Positions 1 to 11,947 of a DNA stretch of 64,000 bases are shown piece after piece. How positions within the stretch are numbered: the first letter of the stretch is position 1; each line of letters opens with the position of its first letter. Made by a program: the position numbers and the translations under genes. The notes under the pieces are model-generated. The model searched no databases, had not been told where the DNA came from, and worked only from the letters and a program-made list of their open reading frames with translations. The DNA comes from Chondrus crispus (taxonomy: Eukaryota > Rhodophyta > Florideophyceae > Gigartinales > Gigartinaceae). The stretch spans positions 339,200 through 403,199 of the forward strand of contig NW_005179300.1 in the NCBI RefSeq assembly GCF_000350225.1, read 5' to 3'.

Positions 1-1202
1 AGAGGCTAATCAATATTCCGATTAGCGTCAGCTCGCTCGACATTGAGGCCCAAGTGTGGGTCGGCTTTACTCTAATCCCATACAAGCCCTGGATCAAGTT
101 TGCGCAATGGGCACTCGTCAGCATGCCAATCGTTAAACTCAAGCTTCGGATTGCTGATTATCTCCCAGTTTCGGCAATTCCGTTTTTATCTACCATTCTC
201 AACAAAATTCTTACAAAGGACGTGCCACGCGAATTTCTCTTTCCGAAGACGCAATTTATCGATCTCATGGAAGAAAGAGAAACAAACGTTGAGCGGGAGA
301 TGGACGTTCTCAACGCCGGAGGGGTTCGCCCACACTCCCGTGCTACGTCTAAAGAAGACCTTAGGACCAAGGTTCCAGAGCTGGTCAACTTGTTTAATGT
401 GTTGGACTTGGATGACGACGGCGTATTGAGTCCTGCAGAAGTCTCCAGCGGCCTTATTGAATGGGGCTATGCGTCAGAAGCGGACAGAAATTCAATTGCA
501 AATTTGCTCGATATTAACGATGACGGCAAGGTTGATCTTCAAGAATTTGTCAGTGTATGGGGGGACCTCAAAAACGTCTTCGTTCCACGACGGTTTCGAG
601 GTGTACTAACCGGCCTGTTGCTACGAGCGGAAGGCCTTCGTCGGCCTACCCTTGGAAGGACAGATCCGTACGTAGTGCTGGAGGTCGAGTCTCAGTCAAC
701 AATTTCAAAGAAGAATAGCGAGACCTCAGAGATCGGAAGTGGAAATGGGTCCGCGGTTTGGAACGAAGTAAGTTATTTTTCACTCAGCAAGCGTCGCACT
801 TAGAAATATATACCCCCCCCCCTCCCCATCGTCCGGTTGTTTTGCCACACTAACAATCGCTTCATTTCGCCTTTAAATGACTTCGCATAGGGGTGGGAAT
901 TGTTCGTGCAAAAACCGAAAACGGGCATGCTCAGAATCAAGGTTTTGGAGGGATGCTACTTAACTTATTACCGCGATTTTCTGGCACCTCCAATTGACTC
1001 ACTCACGCACAGCGGGGCCGGCTCGATGACAAGTCTCGTCGCAAAAGCCAACAGCCTGAACAGGATAATTGGATACGGTAGCATTCCCATCTCTCAAATT
1101 AGTGGTACTGCTGCTTCTTTCTGGATCGACCTATCATCCGGGGGCGGCCGTGTCAAGATGGACGTCCAGTTTAACGAGTTTGTAGATCCAAAAGTACCTT
1201 AA
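1..1202 (+). CDS. SMP / EF-hand / C2 domain protein, extended-synaptotagmin-like (5' partial, 2 exons)
   Basis: The frame is open from base 3, so the gene begins upstream of the window. Exon 1 runs to 767 and exon 2 is 891-1202; the 123-bp phase-0 intron has GTAAGT and CATAG borders and a CTAAC branch-like site near 850. The first ~80 visible residues resemble the end of an SMP lipid-transfer domain (IPYKPWIKFAQW, then a KDVPREFLFPK tail). Two canonical EF-hand loops follow, DLDDDGVLSPAE and DINDDGKVDLQE. A C2 domain is split by the intron and joins cleanly as AVWNE|GWELFV. Family knowledge places SMP-C2 proteins at ER contact sites, where they move lipids in a calcium-dependent way. A pair of EF-hands between SMP and C2 is unusual. 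The true start cannot be seen. Confidence 0.85.
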
Positions 1203-1518
1203 TCGATTGATGGATGCGCCTACCTTGTCAATCGACTATGCAGTCATTTGCCCTTCAGCCAGCTTGTTCCATGCCATAGCAAAGAACATATCTCCATCGA
1301 CGGCCCCGTATAGAGCGATTGAAAATGATCGAAGCAAGGTGGCTGACGAATAGTAGATTGTGCTCGAATTCTGCTTTGCGGCTTGCCTCGAAGTTGCCAT
1401 AGGAAAGCGCAATACTGTTGGCAGATCTTGCGGAGTTGTTTAGTTTATGTGTTTCTGCGGAGTGTATACCGCGTGAAGACTAAGTTAGCAAGGAAGGAGA
1501 TACATATCAGATGCAATA
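1203..1518. other. Convergent intergenic spacer
   Basis: Between the stop of the SMP/C2 gene and the stop of the minus-strand glycosyltransferase. It should hold both 3' UTRs. I see no ORF, repeat or RNA structure in it. Confidence 0.5.
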
Positions 1519-2898
1519 TCACGCCGGGAAGCGGCGAGGTTCTAGAGTTTGATTGTTCATGGCAACTATAGAATCGTGGATCCTTCTTCGAGGGAATTTT
1601 CGATTTGTGTACGCCATTGCTCGCTCATACACGCGCTCTCTTTGCTTGACTTTCAAGGAAGAAGTGGCGGATCCATGGCCGCCTACACCACGCTCAAATT
1701 TAGCGCTATACGCTCCGACGGAGAAGCCATTAACCCAGGCTTCATAACTAAGTACGCAATCCTGCCAAACTCCAGGCTCTCCGCGCTTTGCTATTGTTAG
1801 TTCAAGCCCTCCTGCTCTGCGCAAGAGGCTCCGCCGAACGAAAACTGGTGCTATCCATACGCACTCAGCGTACATGAACGGCAGGCCCGTTGTTGGTTCA
1901 ATAAACGGAAGGGGTTGAGTGTTTCCTTTCCGAAGGCCACCATGCGTGCTAGTCTGCTCGCCGTATTCATATCCCACACCAGTGGCATGGTCCCATAGCT
2001 GACCAATATATCCACCTAGCACACCAAGTTCTGGGAGTGCCTCGAACAAGCGCAGCGCATTCTGGACCCATTCGTCCGACATGGGCAGTAAATCGTCGTC
2101 CTGGAGAAGGACTACAAAATCGCCTGACGCCATGCGCATTGCGCGATTGTAACTGCGCAATTCATGCAAGTTGTTTGACCTAATAATAAAATGCGAGGGA
2201 TCCGGGAGCGAAGATTGCCAGTCGTGCAAGGATCCGTCTGTTGAACCATCTTCGCTGATAACTATTTCTTCAATAACGCTCGATCTCTTCAACGCGGTAG
2301 ATATGTTTGCAATATTGGCATGGTGGTTGAAGCTCTGCACGATCGCCGTCAGGCGAGGTTGACGTCCAGCATGAACCTCAGGTATTTGACATCTACATTT
2401 GTATTTGTCCCGTGCAGTCACATCGGGTTTCTCCGGTTTGATGAATTTGTCAGAAGGGTCAACATTCGTTCCCACAAACGCATGCTTCAACCAGATGCGC
2501 CCCGCATCTCCAATATCTGGCAAGCCTAGGTTGATGATTTGAGCGCATTCCTCCCAAATGAGGTCGGCGTATGAGCGTACGCTCCTCAAATTGGCAGTAC
2601 TATCATGACGGCGCGGCCGGGTGCCGGCAATGGTAGAGCCGATGTAAAGCTGCCCGTTAAGGACGAGAAAGGCGACGAAAAAGATGAGTAGAATTCGGGC
2701 GGTGGTCTGCGGATGCTTGGAAAGATTCATCGTGCGTCGCTCGGGTGCGTTGGCTTGTGGCGTGCTCATGGCTCGCCCAGAGCATGAGGGTGTCTGGCGG
2801 GGACGGTGTTGGCGTTGAGACGAAAATTGGTCACTGCGATTGACAAAAGCAAAACGAAACTCGACACTAACATGATCGTCCACGGCGCGAAAATTCAT
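1519..2898 (-). CDS. Family 2 glycosyltransferase, type II membrane protein
   Basis: A single uninterrupted 459-codon ORF. Residues ~68-86 (ILLIFFVAFLVLNGQLYIG) form one hydrophobic segment after a basic stretch, as in a Golgi/ER signal anchor. The luminal part is a GT-A domain: RLTAIVQSFNHH opens the nucleotide-binding fold, EDGSTDGS is the classic GT2 acidic motif, and LLQDDDLLP supplies the DxD-type metal site. The acceptor half has conserved Trp and Cys residues (YAECVWIAPVF). The substrate cannot be inferred. The annotated start is the first Met; Met-57 at 2730 (MNLSKHPQ), just before the anchor, is an equally good start and would give 403 residues. No intron is needed. Confidence 0.8.
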   Translation of the reverse strand: MNFRAVDDHVSVEFRFAFVNRSDQFSSQRQHRPRQTPSCSGRAMSTPQANAPERRTMNLSKHPQTTARILLIFFVAFLVLNGQLYIGSTIAGTRPRRHDSTANLRSVRSYADLIWEECAQIINLGLPDIGDAGRIWLKHAFVGTNVDPSDKFIKPEKPDVTARDKYKCRCQIPEVHAGRQPRLTAIVQSFNHHANIANISTALKRSSVIEEIVISEDGSTDGSLHDWQSSLPDPSHFIIRSNNLHELRSYNRAMRMASGDFVVLLQDDDLLPMSDEWVQNALRLFEALPELGVLGGYIGQLWDHATGVGYEYGEQTSTHGGLRKGNTQPLPFIEPTTGLPFMYAECVWIAPVFVRRSLLRRAGGLELTIAKRGEPGVWQDCVLSYEAWVNGFSVGAYSAKFERGVGGHGSATSSLKVKQRERVYERAMAYTNRKFPRRRIHDSIVAMNNQTLEPRRFPA

Positions 2899-3343
2899 TA
2901 GAAATGAAGCTTCAATAGAAATCCGGCAACAGCCAGTACGCCGTTCCCCAATTCCATTCTAAGTCGAACTGCCCCCTCGGTCCTTGACGACTCCCTCGTG
3001 GTGCCCTGCACCTCTAATGCCTACGCACAGACTGGTTCACGCTCTGCGCGAAGATCAGGGATGAATGTCCCAGCTTCCTAAATAGAGCCGCTGCGCAGAA
3101 ATTACCGCGACGGAGCCTACTGGCCGTAGCACGTTTTTCGAACCTGATACCAGCGTTCTCGTCAATACGAGCGACCACGCAGCAGGCCCCCACACGAGTC
3201 ACCACTTGCCGCAATCAGAGGTACATTCAAACGAACGGGAATGCGTGAATCCCTAACGTCCTCCCTCATAAACGCAACCATTTTCTCGAAGTTGGTTTCC
3301 TACATTCAACTCCCCTTCTTTTTTATATTCCAAACATCTACGC
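2899..3343. other. Intergenic region, minus-strand gene pair
   Basis: Lies between the thioredoxin 3' end and the glycosyltransferase 5' end, so it should hold the glycosyltransferase promoter. A 66-codon minus-strand ORF (3014-3214) has no recognisable features and is not supported. Confidence 0.4.
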
Positions 3344-4040
3344 TTAGGCAACCTCTGGTGCATACTTGAGAATATAGTCCTCAAGCGCGGGCTTCCCCAT
3401 AGCTCCTTCCCTCACCCCGAAGGCCTCACCGTCCTTAAAAACGGCGAAAGTCGGGAGCCCGCGAATGCTGTAAGTATCGATCAACACATCATCCTTGTCC
3501 GTGTCAACTTTCACGACTTTCAATTTACCCTTGAATTCGGTCGCAGCCCAGTCCATACTTCGCGAAGTCAGCGGAGAAAATTAAAAATAGTTAGTGACAA
3601 GCCATCTCACATTCTGCGCGCATGCTCAAGAAACACTGGCTACATACAGTGGAGACATTAACTTGCAGGGACCACACCACTCAGCGTAAAAATCGACGAG
3701 CACAGGTTTATCCTGTTCATTACCGGAACGCAGTTAAGACGCTAAGGAGTTAGCGACGATGGGCTTCTACGTTTTGTGACAAGTTCGCTTGAGAACATTG
3801 CTAAAGAAGAGCCTGTTTTAGCTTAATGCGTACCGACTTCAGAACATCCGATTCAAAATTCTCGGAGGTGATATCGAGGGGTTTCCAGGAGCATTTCACA
3901 ACGCTATGGCTTACCCGCGACGCATAAGATGGCAATTGCGCTGCATGATAGGCCACCGGCCTTACGCTGCTCACGAAGGATGAACGCGAAACCGATGAAA
4001 TCGGGGCAACTGACGGTACGAACGCCGGTGACAGCGGCAT
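3344..4040 (-). CDS. Plastid-type thioredoxin, 3 exons
   Basis: Exons on the minus strand are 4040-3834, 3712-3648 and 3557-3344 (207+65+214 nt, 161 residues). Introns have GTACGC...CAG and GTATGT...AAG borders, in phases 0 and 2. The first ~50 residues are rich in Ser, Val, Pro and Arg with few acids, like a chloroplast transit peptide. The mature part follows the Trx fold: a [16 protein letters not shown] block with the redox-active WCGPC spans exon 2, the cis-Pro loop is RGLPTFAVF, and KVDTDKDD is the usual strand. It would reduce target disulphides, most likely in the plastid. Both spliced joins restore conserved thioredoxin sequence, which strongly supports the model. Targeting is inferred. 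Confidence 0.92.
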
Positions 4041-5643
4041 CTTTCTCCGAAGGATACGCGCGTGTGCAGCGAAAATTCGATGAGATACCTAGCCAACACT
4101 CTGCAACTGGACAAGGCTTGGGTGAGGATAGATGGTAACAGAGCAATATGAGGAGGGAGATGTGCGAGACGAGAAGAAGTGACCTAGATAAAGATTCCAC
4201 TGTTACAAATTTTGATATAATTTTTCACTTTTCAACAGCGCCTGAGCAGTGATGCGAGCTACAAAATAATCTCGCTGTGGTTACCTCATATCAGTTCACA
4301 GTGTACCTGGTTGGAGCACTCATTTTGGAGAATAACTTAAATCGTCTCATCTGCAGTTGCTCTGGGGGATTCGAGTTGAAGAAGTGGAACAGATCCCTGA
4401 GAGGGGGGCACTACACGGCTCACTAGAAGAAGTGCCAGTGCTGCGTCGCAACTGCTAACGCGTAGCACTCGAAAATCCTAACTCCTTTCAATATACTAAA
4501 CATAAAACGTTCGCCTGACCCTTGCCAAGAAGCGAGCTGTTGCCTTCAAAAACTTCGCGCTGTCACGATTATACTCTACCGAAACTCTTTTACAGCATCG
4601 TCGGAAAGTCGCAAAGAAGCCGTACACTTTCATATTGCTTTTGACAAGACGAGAACTTCCACGTGCCATCCTTCCGCGTTGCTCACGACGTCAGGTTTGC
4701 TCACATTGATTTCGACCTCAGCTAATGACATTGCTGTTTAACCATTAACTCTTTTTTCCGGATTTGCACGAAAAGTTCAGCTGTAATCCTCCTCTGATCT
4801 ACCTAGAAACCGAAATCCACTCAGAAATCCCTTACTAGTGATGCTTGTATCTTTGTATCTACACCTGACAGTGCAAAAGCATTCCTCGTGCAATTGCTAC
4901 GCATTTGAAGGGCTTCTCTAAAAACGAAAAAGAAATATAAAAACAGTCAATATAGTCGAAACCAAAGGCATGCGTTGGACTGCCCTCTGGTTAAAGCCAA
5001 ACCAAACCACACCAGCTCACCGGCCCCCTTCTCCATCAGTCTTCAGGCACTTCGAGAGGTAAGAGCTTTGAGCCAGCAGTGCACATATTGGAGGATGGAA
5101 TTCCATAAGAACAAGAATTGTCCAACTTTCCGGATCACGCCCTCACCTGCAATCCCAACAAGGGAGATTGCTCTACAGAGACGTGCTGCCGGCCTTCTAA
5201 CAGCCTTTCATTCGCAGCTTCGAAGCACGAGGCCTTGTTCTGTAAGGGGAGGTTTCAGGTAGCGTCCAACCGCAATGCAAAGCTAAAGTATATTTGTAGG
5301 GCAAATTTGCAGTATCTAATGTCATGACCTCATCAGAAATATAGAACCAGTCTTCTTCTTCTTCGTTCTATGTACTGTATATCCCCTGTAGGAAGCAGTT
5401 TTTAAGATCACAAGAAAGAACCCAGAAACTACTTGAAACGCCTTGAGGAAAGATGCGACGAGTGATGCAGAAACTTTGAGCATGAGTATGGACGGACCAT
5501 CTTGCCGAACCTTCCATGCATTCTGAAGCGGAGCCACCCACAAGTAAAGATGTCCCCTGGTACACGAGGAGGGAAGGCCAATAGCTCGGAAAACAACGAG
5601 ATCAGCACTCTTCTGCTTTTACGAAACTCAATTGCATTCCACA
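4041..5643. other. Unassigned intergenic DNA
   Basis: 1.6 kb upstream of the thioredoxin. Short overlapping ORFs on both strands (for example 4975-5262) have no recognisable motifs and shadow one another. I see no repeat or RNA gene here. The thioredoxin promoter must lie near 4041-4300, where an AT-rich stretch (4205-4235) is the only notable feature. Confidence 0.4.
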
Positions 5644-6295
5644 CTACCGCTGCCCAGAGTCTCTACACTTCTCATCTTGAGTAGACTTCGGCTTTCCGCA
5701 TGTGAAGCACAGCCCATGAGTGGAGCATTTCTGCAACGGACCGAGTGGACCATGGGTCCAACTCAGTCCCTTGAATTGTATTGCGTCATTCGCAGTATCG
5801 GGTCCCCTCAACAAGCATTCCATTCTTGACGCGATCTTCCCTTCAGAAGGTTTGCGCTTGCCATTCGCCTGATGCTGCCCAGGAATTACCCTTATCAAAA
5901 CATCAAACTTAGATTGAAACAATTTCGGGAGGACACACCTCCTTGTTATCATAGACGCCAAAAATATGAACCCTTTTGCTCTCCGAGACGATTACGTGCA
6001 TATGAGTCAATAGCTTCCCACGGAATTTGGTCGGGATGGACCCGGAAGAGACATGAGACATCATAACCTCGTCATGATCAAAACGTCCCGCTAGCTTTTC
6101 AACACGAACTGGACTAAAGACTTCGTAGTATAAGATCTCAGTGTGGTTCAATCGCAAGAACAAATTCTGGGCCCACGCCTTCAGAGCTGCGCTTAGTGCC
6201 TTATGTTGATGCATTTTGAGCCGACTGATTTTTCCTGGAGATAACTCGCTTCGCACGCACCCCAAAGACTGGACTTCCACCCCGTGATTTGTCAT
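5644..6295 (-). pseudogene. Unrecognised frameshifted coding remnant
   Basis: Two minus-strand frames overlap end to end: 6295-5909 (128 codons, protein-like, with ILYYEVFSPVRVEKLAGRF) and 5961-5644 (105 codons, ending in a Cys-rich GLCFTCGKPK). A single frameshift near 5910-5960 would join them. I do not recognise the protein. The CxxC near the end could be half of a zinc knuckle, which would point to an old retroelement, but that is a guess. It starts 36 bp from the divergent ORF at 6331. It could also be a chance reading. Confidence 0.3.
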
Positions 6296-6330
6296 ATCTT
6301 TCCAAAAGAATGTTCGAAGAATGACGCAAA

Positions 6331-7032
6331 TTGTGCATTAGCATGTCTCATCAAACGAGGCTCGTAAGTCGGTTTGAGGCTGGTCTGTACTCCCCGCTTG
6401 CTCGTGTAAACCAAGACAAGTGCAAACTCACTCGCGACCGGTACATGCAACTAAGACGTCAAGTTCAGGACAACATATCGAACTCACTTCAGGGATCGAA
6501 CCAACTTGCAATAAGAGCTACGACAACCTTCCCTGATATCCCAGAGGACGCTCTTAAAAATTGCCAGATGCACTTTTTCTGCAACGAAAATGAAGATGTA
6601 AGGCTACTAGTTGGTGCAGACTTGGAGAGGGGAACAGCGTACACAATAGAATATGTCTCCGACTTGCCAGGAATTGATCGAATCTTGCGGCCAAGTGATT
6701 CTACGAAATTATCGGCTGGACAGATACGACTATACAAGAAGTTCACGTGCTTCTTAACACGAGTCCATGTAGGCATTTTAGGCCCCTTCCGCTGTGCCAA
6801 TAGGCTTAGACAAGTGACCGCCGGGAGTGAAGAAGAGCATGCCTGCATGCTGCGAGGAGATCGACCTATTCCAGTTTACCGAGCGTTGATTCCGTCGTTT
6901 GTTCGTCTCGAGCAAATAATGGACTTTCGCCTTTCTGGCCGTTCTTCGCGATACCGCAAGTTGTATCATGCGAGTCCTGAAGGAACTATTCGAGCATCCG
7001 ACTTGCGAGACAAAATCATTTATCTCGGATGA
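6331..7032 (+). CDS. Unrecognised 233-aa protein
   Basis: An uninterrupted ORF with balanced composition. Starts at Met-1 (6331) or Met-5 (6343) are equally possible. I recognise no domain. Visible features are a central segment FPDIPEDALKNCQMHFFC, several Arg-rich stretches and a basic C-terminal third (FRLSGRSSRYRKLYH). There is no signal peptide or membrane segment. It is divergent from the minus-strand remnant ending at 6295, with only 36 bp between. It could be a lineage-specific gene, an exon of a larger gene, or a transposon relic. Confidence 0.45.
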   Translation: MCISMSHQTRLVSRFEAGLYSPLARVNQDKCKLTRDRYMQLRRQVQDNISNSLQGSNQLAIRATTTFPDIPEDALKNCQMHFFCNENEDVRLLVGADLERGTAYTIEYVSDLPGIDRILRPSDSTKLSAGQIRLYKKFTCFLTRVHVGILGPFRCANRLRQVTAGSEEEHACMLRGDRPIPVYRALIPSFVRLEQIMDFRLSGRSSRYRKLYHASPEGTIRASDLRDKIIYLG

Positions 7033-10000
7033 CAGTTATCCCGTTCTGTAAGAGAACTGAGCACTGCAGTCGAAGATATCCCAATCTTTTCTGTCGAGAG
7101 CAATATCTCCACAGACAAATAAAATTCGTAGGAGTTAGCCTTCTATACCTTTTTCTCAGTGCACTGCTGTTATGTTTGTCCTTCCTTTTCGCCCTTTGTC
7201 ACGGCAGCAATGGACCAAGAACTTCACCAACGTCCAGAAAAGGATACCTCCTGTCACGAATATGATCAAAAAGGGCTCGGCAGCTAAAACATCGTATATC
7301 AAAAATGGATGTTTGGGCCTTGCCATCGATTGTAGAAAAAGCATCTTACATTGACCCATGATACTCGTTTGCAGACCCAGCGTAGAAAATTTTATACTCA
7401 AAACTATTCATACAGACCAGCTGCTAATACCTACGGTACGTCAACCGTTTCTCTTAAACTGATATATGCCCTGGTGACTCGCCCAGGTTGGCACCCGGGT
7501 TATCACCCGGCCACGAATACAGACATGTGATGAGCGAGGACCGAGGGAGACATCATGCATACAAAACCAGCGGTTCGATGCTTCATACGAGAGTCATATT
7601 ACAAGGCAGTACTGTGGAATATATTTCTTTCGGAAAACTGTTTCTTGTACAGTATCTGCCCCCGTAAAGCTTAACAAATGCTGCATGTGCACATTGTTGC
7701 CATTTTGCTCGTTTGCACACGTCTAGTTGAGGAGGGCGTCTCCCAATTGCGCAGCGCATGTCAGGTCAAAGCCTTACCATGTGAGGATGGAGTGGACCGC
7801 TGTGAGGCTTCAAGTATAAATGCCGGTCCACAACACTGCTCTTTTTTGGACCCAACCCTGTGAGGCCCCAAGCTACTCGAAAAGTTCTTCAGGTCTATTG
7901 CCCGTGATCCGTTCTTTTTCTTCACTATCTTGCAACCGCTTTGCTGCGAGCTGCAAAAGACACTCAGGTTTTTATGCGGCCACTTTCCAAAAAATGAGCC
8001 CTGTAAACTGGCCTCGGCCACACCGCCCCACTGCAGTGCACCCAAATGTAACAATAATGGCTGAAACTGCATGTGGCGATATGTCTTTTTTTTGTGGCGG
8101 ATGTAGAAGATTCTCGCTGTCAGAGCGCTGAAACGGGAGCAAGCTAGTGATGGCTATTTCTTATTGATTTGTGTGATATATCTGCATTGTTTAATATGCA
8201 TCGGCATGAGCTCTCGTACTCGGATTCGCATCACGAAAACAGAAAATGAGTGAATGGGCTTGCATTTCCTTCCGTATGAAAGGCAGCGTTGGCAACCGTA
8301 TCACACCAGAACTATAGGGCGACGTTTAGGGGAATATGGAAGAATTGAAGTCAGTATTGACGCACTGATGAATACAGAGGAGAGAGGTGTTCATGAGACG
8401 GCAGATTGTGAAAAAGAAAGAGACAAATGCCAAACTGCGTGACATAATAGCATTGTAATTGTATATGGACTGTCATAATCGCAGCATAATCCATTCCGTG
8501 GAAATCAATAAAAATGCAATCGCCCTTGGAGAGAACATTTCTAAGACGAATAAGCAGTACAGCGAAATCTCTCGAATGAGGGAAGAGATTGAAATGCGTG
8601 CACATCTATACAGGAGATCGCTGACAACGGCAAAAATGTAATGCCAATCCATTGACATCGACTCTACTCGCAGTCAAAAGTACCTTGTCATGGACATTTC
8701 TGTACCAGTATGAGCACTATTCAGAGTAATGACCGCTTGTATGCTTTGAGTCAAATTTTTAATGTCCGTGTCTTTGTCTTTGCAATGCCCCCTCACGTGG
8801 CTTTGGAATTTCGTAATGTGCACTATTGTGCAATTTCAAATAATTTAAAATGTTCAGCTTTCACAGATTCCTCGTGTCTGGTATTTAGCTTGAGCTTCGT
8901 GTAATAATGTCACCGCTTTGGCAATTCTCCCAAAAAGAAAATGTTTCATCCAATTGTTGTTGACCTCAACAGATTTCACCACTGTTTCCAGCCTGATGCT
9001 GATGCAAACGATGAACATACCACCCCCAACCACGTAAGAAATCACCAAATCTCTTAACACCATGACAAAACTTGTACCCTGAGTAAGCCCAGATTTCCTC
9101 GAACCTCACGAAGCAGATTTCGGAATAGTTTCTGTCTGATACAGACACACACAATAGAAGAGAACACTTCGTCATATCACAAGACTGACGTGCAAATTAT
9201 CAGTTGGACCCTCTGAAAGCAAACTATCCTGAGCACACACACGCTTTTCAGACTCCGATATTTATATATACATATATATGTTTCTCGAATTCTAGTCCAT
9301 GTCCTCTTTTCTCTACGAGTACCAGTCGCTTGTAGAACTGTTATAAAAGTGTCTCCGAATAGAACTCCCAGCTTCATGTCCCAGTTTTGAGATAGAAAAA
9401 TTCACCTGCAGCATCTGAAAAGGCCTGCACGACTTTCTAGACCTCCAACGAATGATAAGATAGTCTTCACAGTGATCGTCTTCACCATACAATTTGCGAG
9501 TGAGCTCCATCGCCCATATGAGAGTATGAATAAGTTTGTGAAAAAGACTAGATCCTTGACGATATTGCCGACAAAAAGCTCCGTGACTCTCCCCAATTCC
9601 AAAGTCCACGCTGAAATTCTCACCACCACGCAAATTTTGGAGACCCCTCGCCACTTGAAAATCGTAAAGCACTGGAGTGACCTAAAACGGGTATCGGCCC
9701 GTTCTGTTCGAAACAAACAATTTTCGACAACAAGCGGTGTGAATTTGATTTATGAACGATGGTAACATCCACACCACAGAAACCCACTCGTGAAATCGTC
9801 AGAGCTTTTTATTTGTCCTCTGTGTCGCATTTACGTTCTTCCAGTGTACCCATTGAGCAAGAGTGTTGTTTTACCGGAAAGGAATAGGCAACGCCACAAA
9901 AGCAGCGCTTTTTTCCATGAAATGACAGGTTTTTATCAAGAATACAACTAATGCTTGATCTCCCAAAGTTGATACTTCGCGGTTGTGCAGCCTACCCTGA

Positions 10001-10802
10001 GAATAAATCGATAGATTAGGTGGAGCAGGATTTAATACTTTATATATGCTCGAAGCCGAAGAGAAATGCTCTCTAGTGACCGAATGCCACATTTTAGTAT
10101 CGCTTGTTCCGTTGGCGGAATGATGGTACACTTAATACATTCTCTCGTCTCTCGGCTTTCCCACTGGAAAGTGCCATATTTCCATACCTGTAGTCGACAT
10201 CTTTGCGCGGATTTAGCCGGATCCTCTGAGCATGATACTATAGTCCTGCCAAGAAAATACCAAGCCCCTGAACTACCTTGCAGGCTGTAGAAAATTTCCT
10301 AATTCACATTCTGTTGAAGACTTGTAAGTCTCCATGCAGAGCAGGTTATGTTGACATCGGTCATGTCGCCTATGAAAACATCCTGTAGCTCTTGCTATGG
10401 TACTGTAGGAAGTTCGATGCAGCAAATAAAAACTTGTAGCGGGTACAGCAAGTAAAGCTCTTCGCATGGTGTTTGCACTCGGTTTACGGTTACGTTTACA
10501 TCTTCTACCCTACATGGCACACAACATTCTGGGACTGCTCAGCGTTCTAGTGATACCAATGGGTATGATAGAAGACATGGACTAGACTATGTACCATACC
10601 GACGGGAATCGCAGTAGATCTCCTATCTAAAGAGCAGTTGACAGTAATACTCGTTGGTCTTAACATCGCCCTACGGACTAGGCATATATGGGCCGCACAC
10701 TTGATGCAAGCATCACTGGGAACATGATGCGTCTTCTACCGTTTATAGCAGTTCTCGCGCAACTGCAGTTCCACACACCCGTGCCTAAGGACGCGCTCAG
10801 GC
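7033..10802. other. Long unassigned intergenic DNA
   Basis: Nearly 3.8 kb with only short, mutually overlapping ORFs. The longest, 119 codons (9672-9313 minus), overlaps another minus frame (9716-9402) without recognisable motifs. AT-rich runs include TATATATACATATATATG near 9262-9280. No tRNA, LTR or transposase signature was seen. It should contain the 3' UTR of the MBL-fold gene at its right end. Confidence 0.4.
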
Positions 10803-11947
10803 TCACCAAGGTTTCCAACTATCTCTCATAAACTTCACTGCCGATGTGATCTGCGTTATCCGATCTTCCTCATCGCTAAAGTGAAAGTGTCCGCCATGCC
10901 CTGGCCACCCGTGCAGGAACGGAATATTCACGAGCTTTTCCACCGATTTAACGAGTTCTTCCCTTGAATGCATAATGTATCTTGCTCCGCATAGTCTATC
11001 CTCTCGCTGCGAGTAAAATATGTGATCCCCTGTGAACAAGCTCTGCGTTCCACGGTGCAGCATCGCAATCGATCCGCTAGTGTGTCCCGGCACATGGATC
11101 AGCTCAACGCCCTCCATTAACGTGTACGGAAAGTTAGCATCTTCCAACTGCACCTCGCACGCGGTTGTTCCTTGGCGCTCATTGCACTCTCTTTTATGTA
11201 TGACCCTCTCCGCGCCGAGCTCGCTCGCCCATTTCGCATGTCCAGCTACATCATCCTGATGCGACAGAACCAAATAACGGATGCCTCCAAGGGGCTCCGC
11301 CATCTTCTTTATAGCCTTTGACAGAGGCTTGAAAAACCTCGGACAGTCAAACATAATGACGCACGGATCATCGCCTCTCTGAATGACCAACCAGCTGGCA
11401 CCGCCAAAGGTATCCGGGGACGCAAAGCCGTTGTAAAACACGTCCGGTACGGTGGTGGACTCAAGTGTGTTTGGCATAGCGAGTGGGAAGGAGCTCCGTG
11501 CATCGCGAGCAATACGAGATGGCTTTGTGGTGCGGATGGAGCCCGTCGGACAGGCGACGGCAGCCTGCAGAGCGATGAGCTGAGCGTCGGGGGTGGTCGG
11601 CTGGTTGTACACGGCAGATTGGCCGTGAGACGAGTGGAATATTTGCGGGGCTAGCCCTGCGACGAGAAATGGGAAACCGAGCAAAAGTTAATTGGAGGGT
11701 ATAGAGGGCGCGAGTGAGTAGGATAGGATGTGTAGCGGGTGTACTGACATTTGCATGTGTCGCAGTCTATGCAGCTCGAATCGACGTAGAGATCTCCTGG
11801 TGCGTTTTCGGGACGCCGAACGGGTGCGGAGGCGGAGAATCTTGGAGGGCGTCGGCATACTGCGCGCAGCGATGGCGTACCGGGGTGATGGGAGACGTGG
11901 ACGGGGCCTGCGAAGGCTGCTACCGGCATTCTGGATGTGGTCTGCAC
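10803..11947 (-). CDS. Ferredoxin-like motif plus metallo-beta-lactamase-fold protein, 2 exons, plastid-type N-terminus
   Basis: Exon 1 is 11947-11749 and exon 2 is 11656-10803 (350 residues). The 92-bp intron has GTCAGT...GCAG borders, and splicing creates the Trp of CKWLAPQIF. The first ~50 residues are Pro/Arg/Ser/Ala-rich like a transit peptide. Next is YVDSSCIDCDTCK, the ferredoxin-like cysteine block that precedes the MBL domain in plant and algal homologues. The MBL part has LSHQDDVAGHAKW where canonical enzymes have HxHxDH, then HVPGHTSGS and FTGDHIF. Metal ligation is therefore partly altered, as is usual in this subfamily, and the enzymatic reaction is not established. The join restores a known conserved block, so the gene model is strong. 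Confidence 0.9.

Noticed and set aside
7471-7530. GC-rich inverted words (GCCCAGG, CACCCGG) as an RNA gene
   Set aside because: Short imperfect pairing only; no recognisable RNA family features.
9313-9716. Two overlapping minus-strand ORFs of 104-119 codons
   Set aside because: No motifs, and a plus-strand ORF of equal quality covers the same bases.
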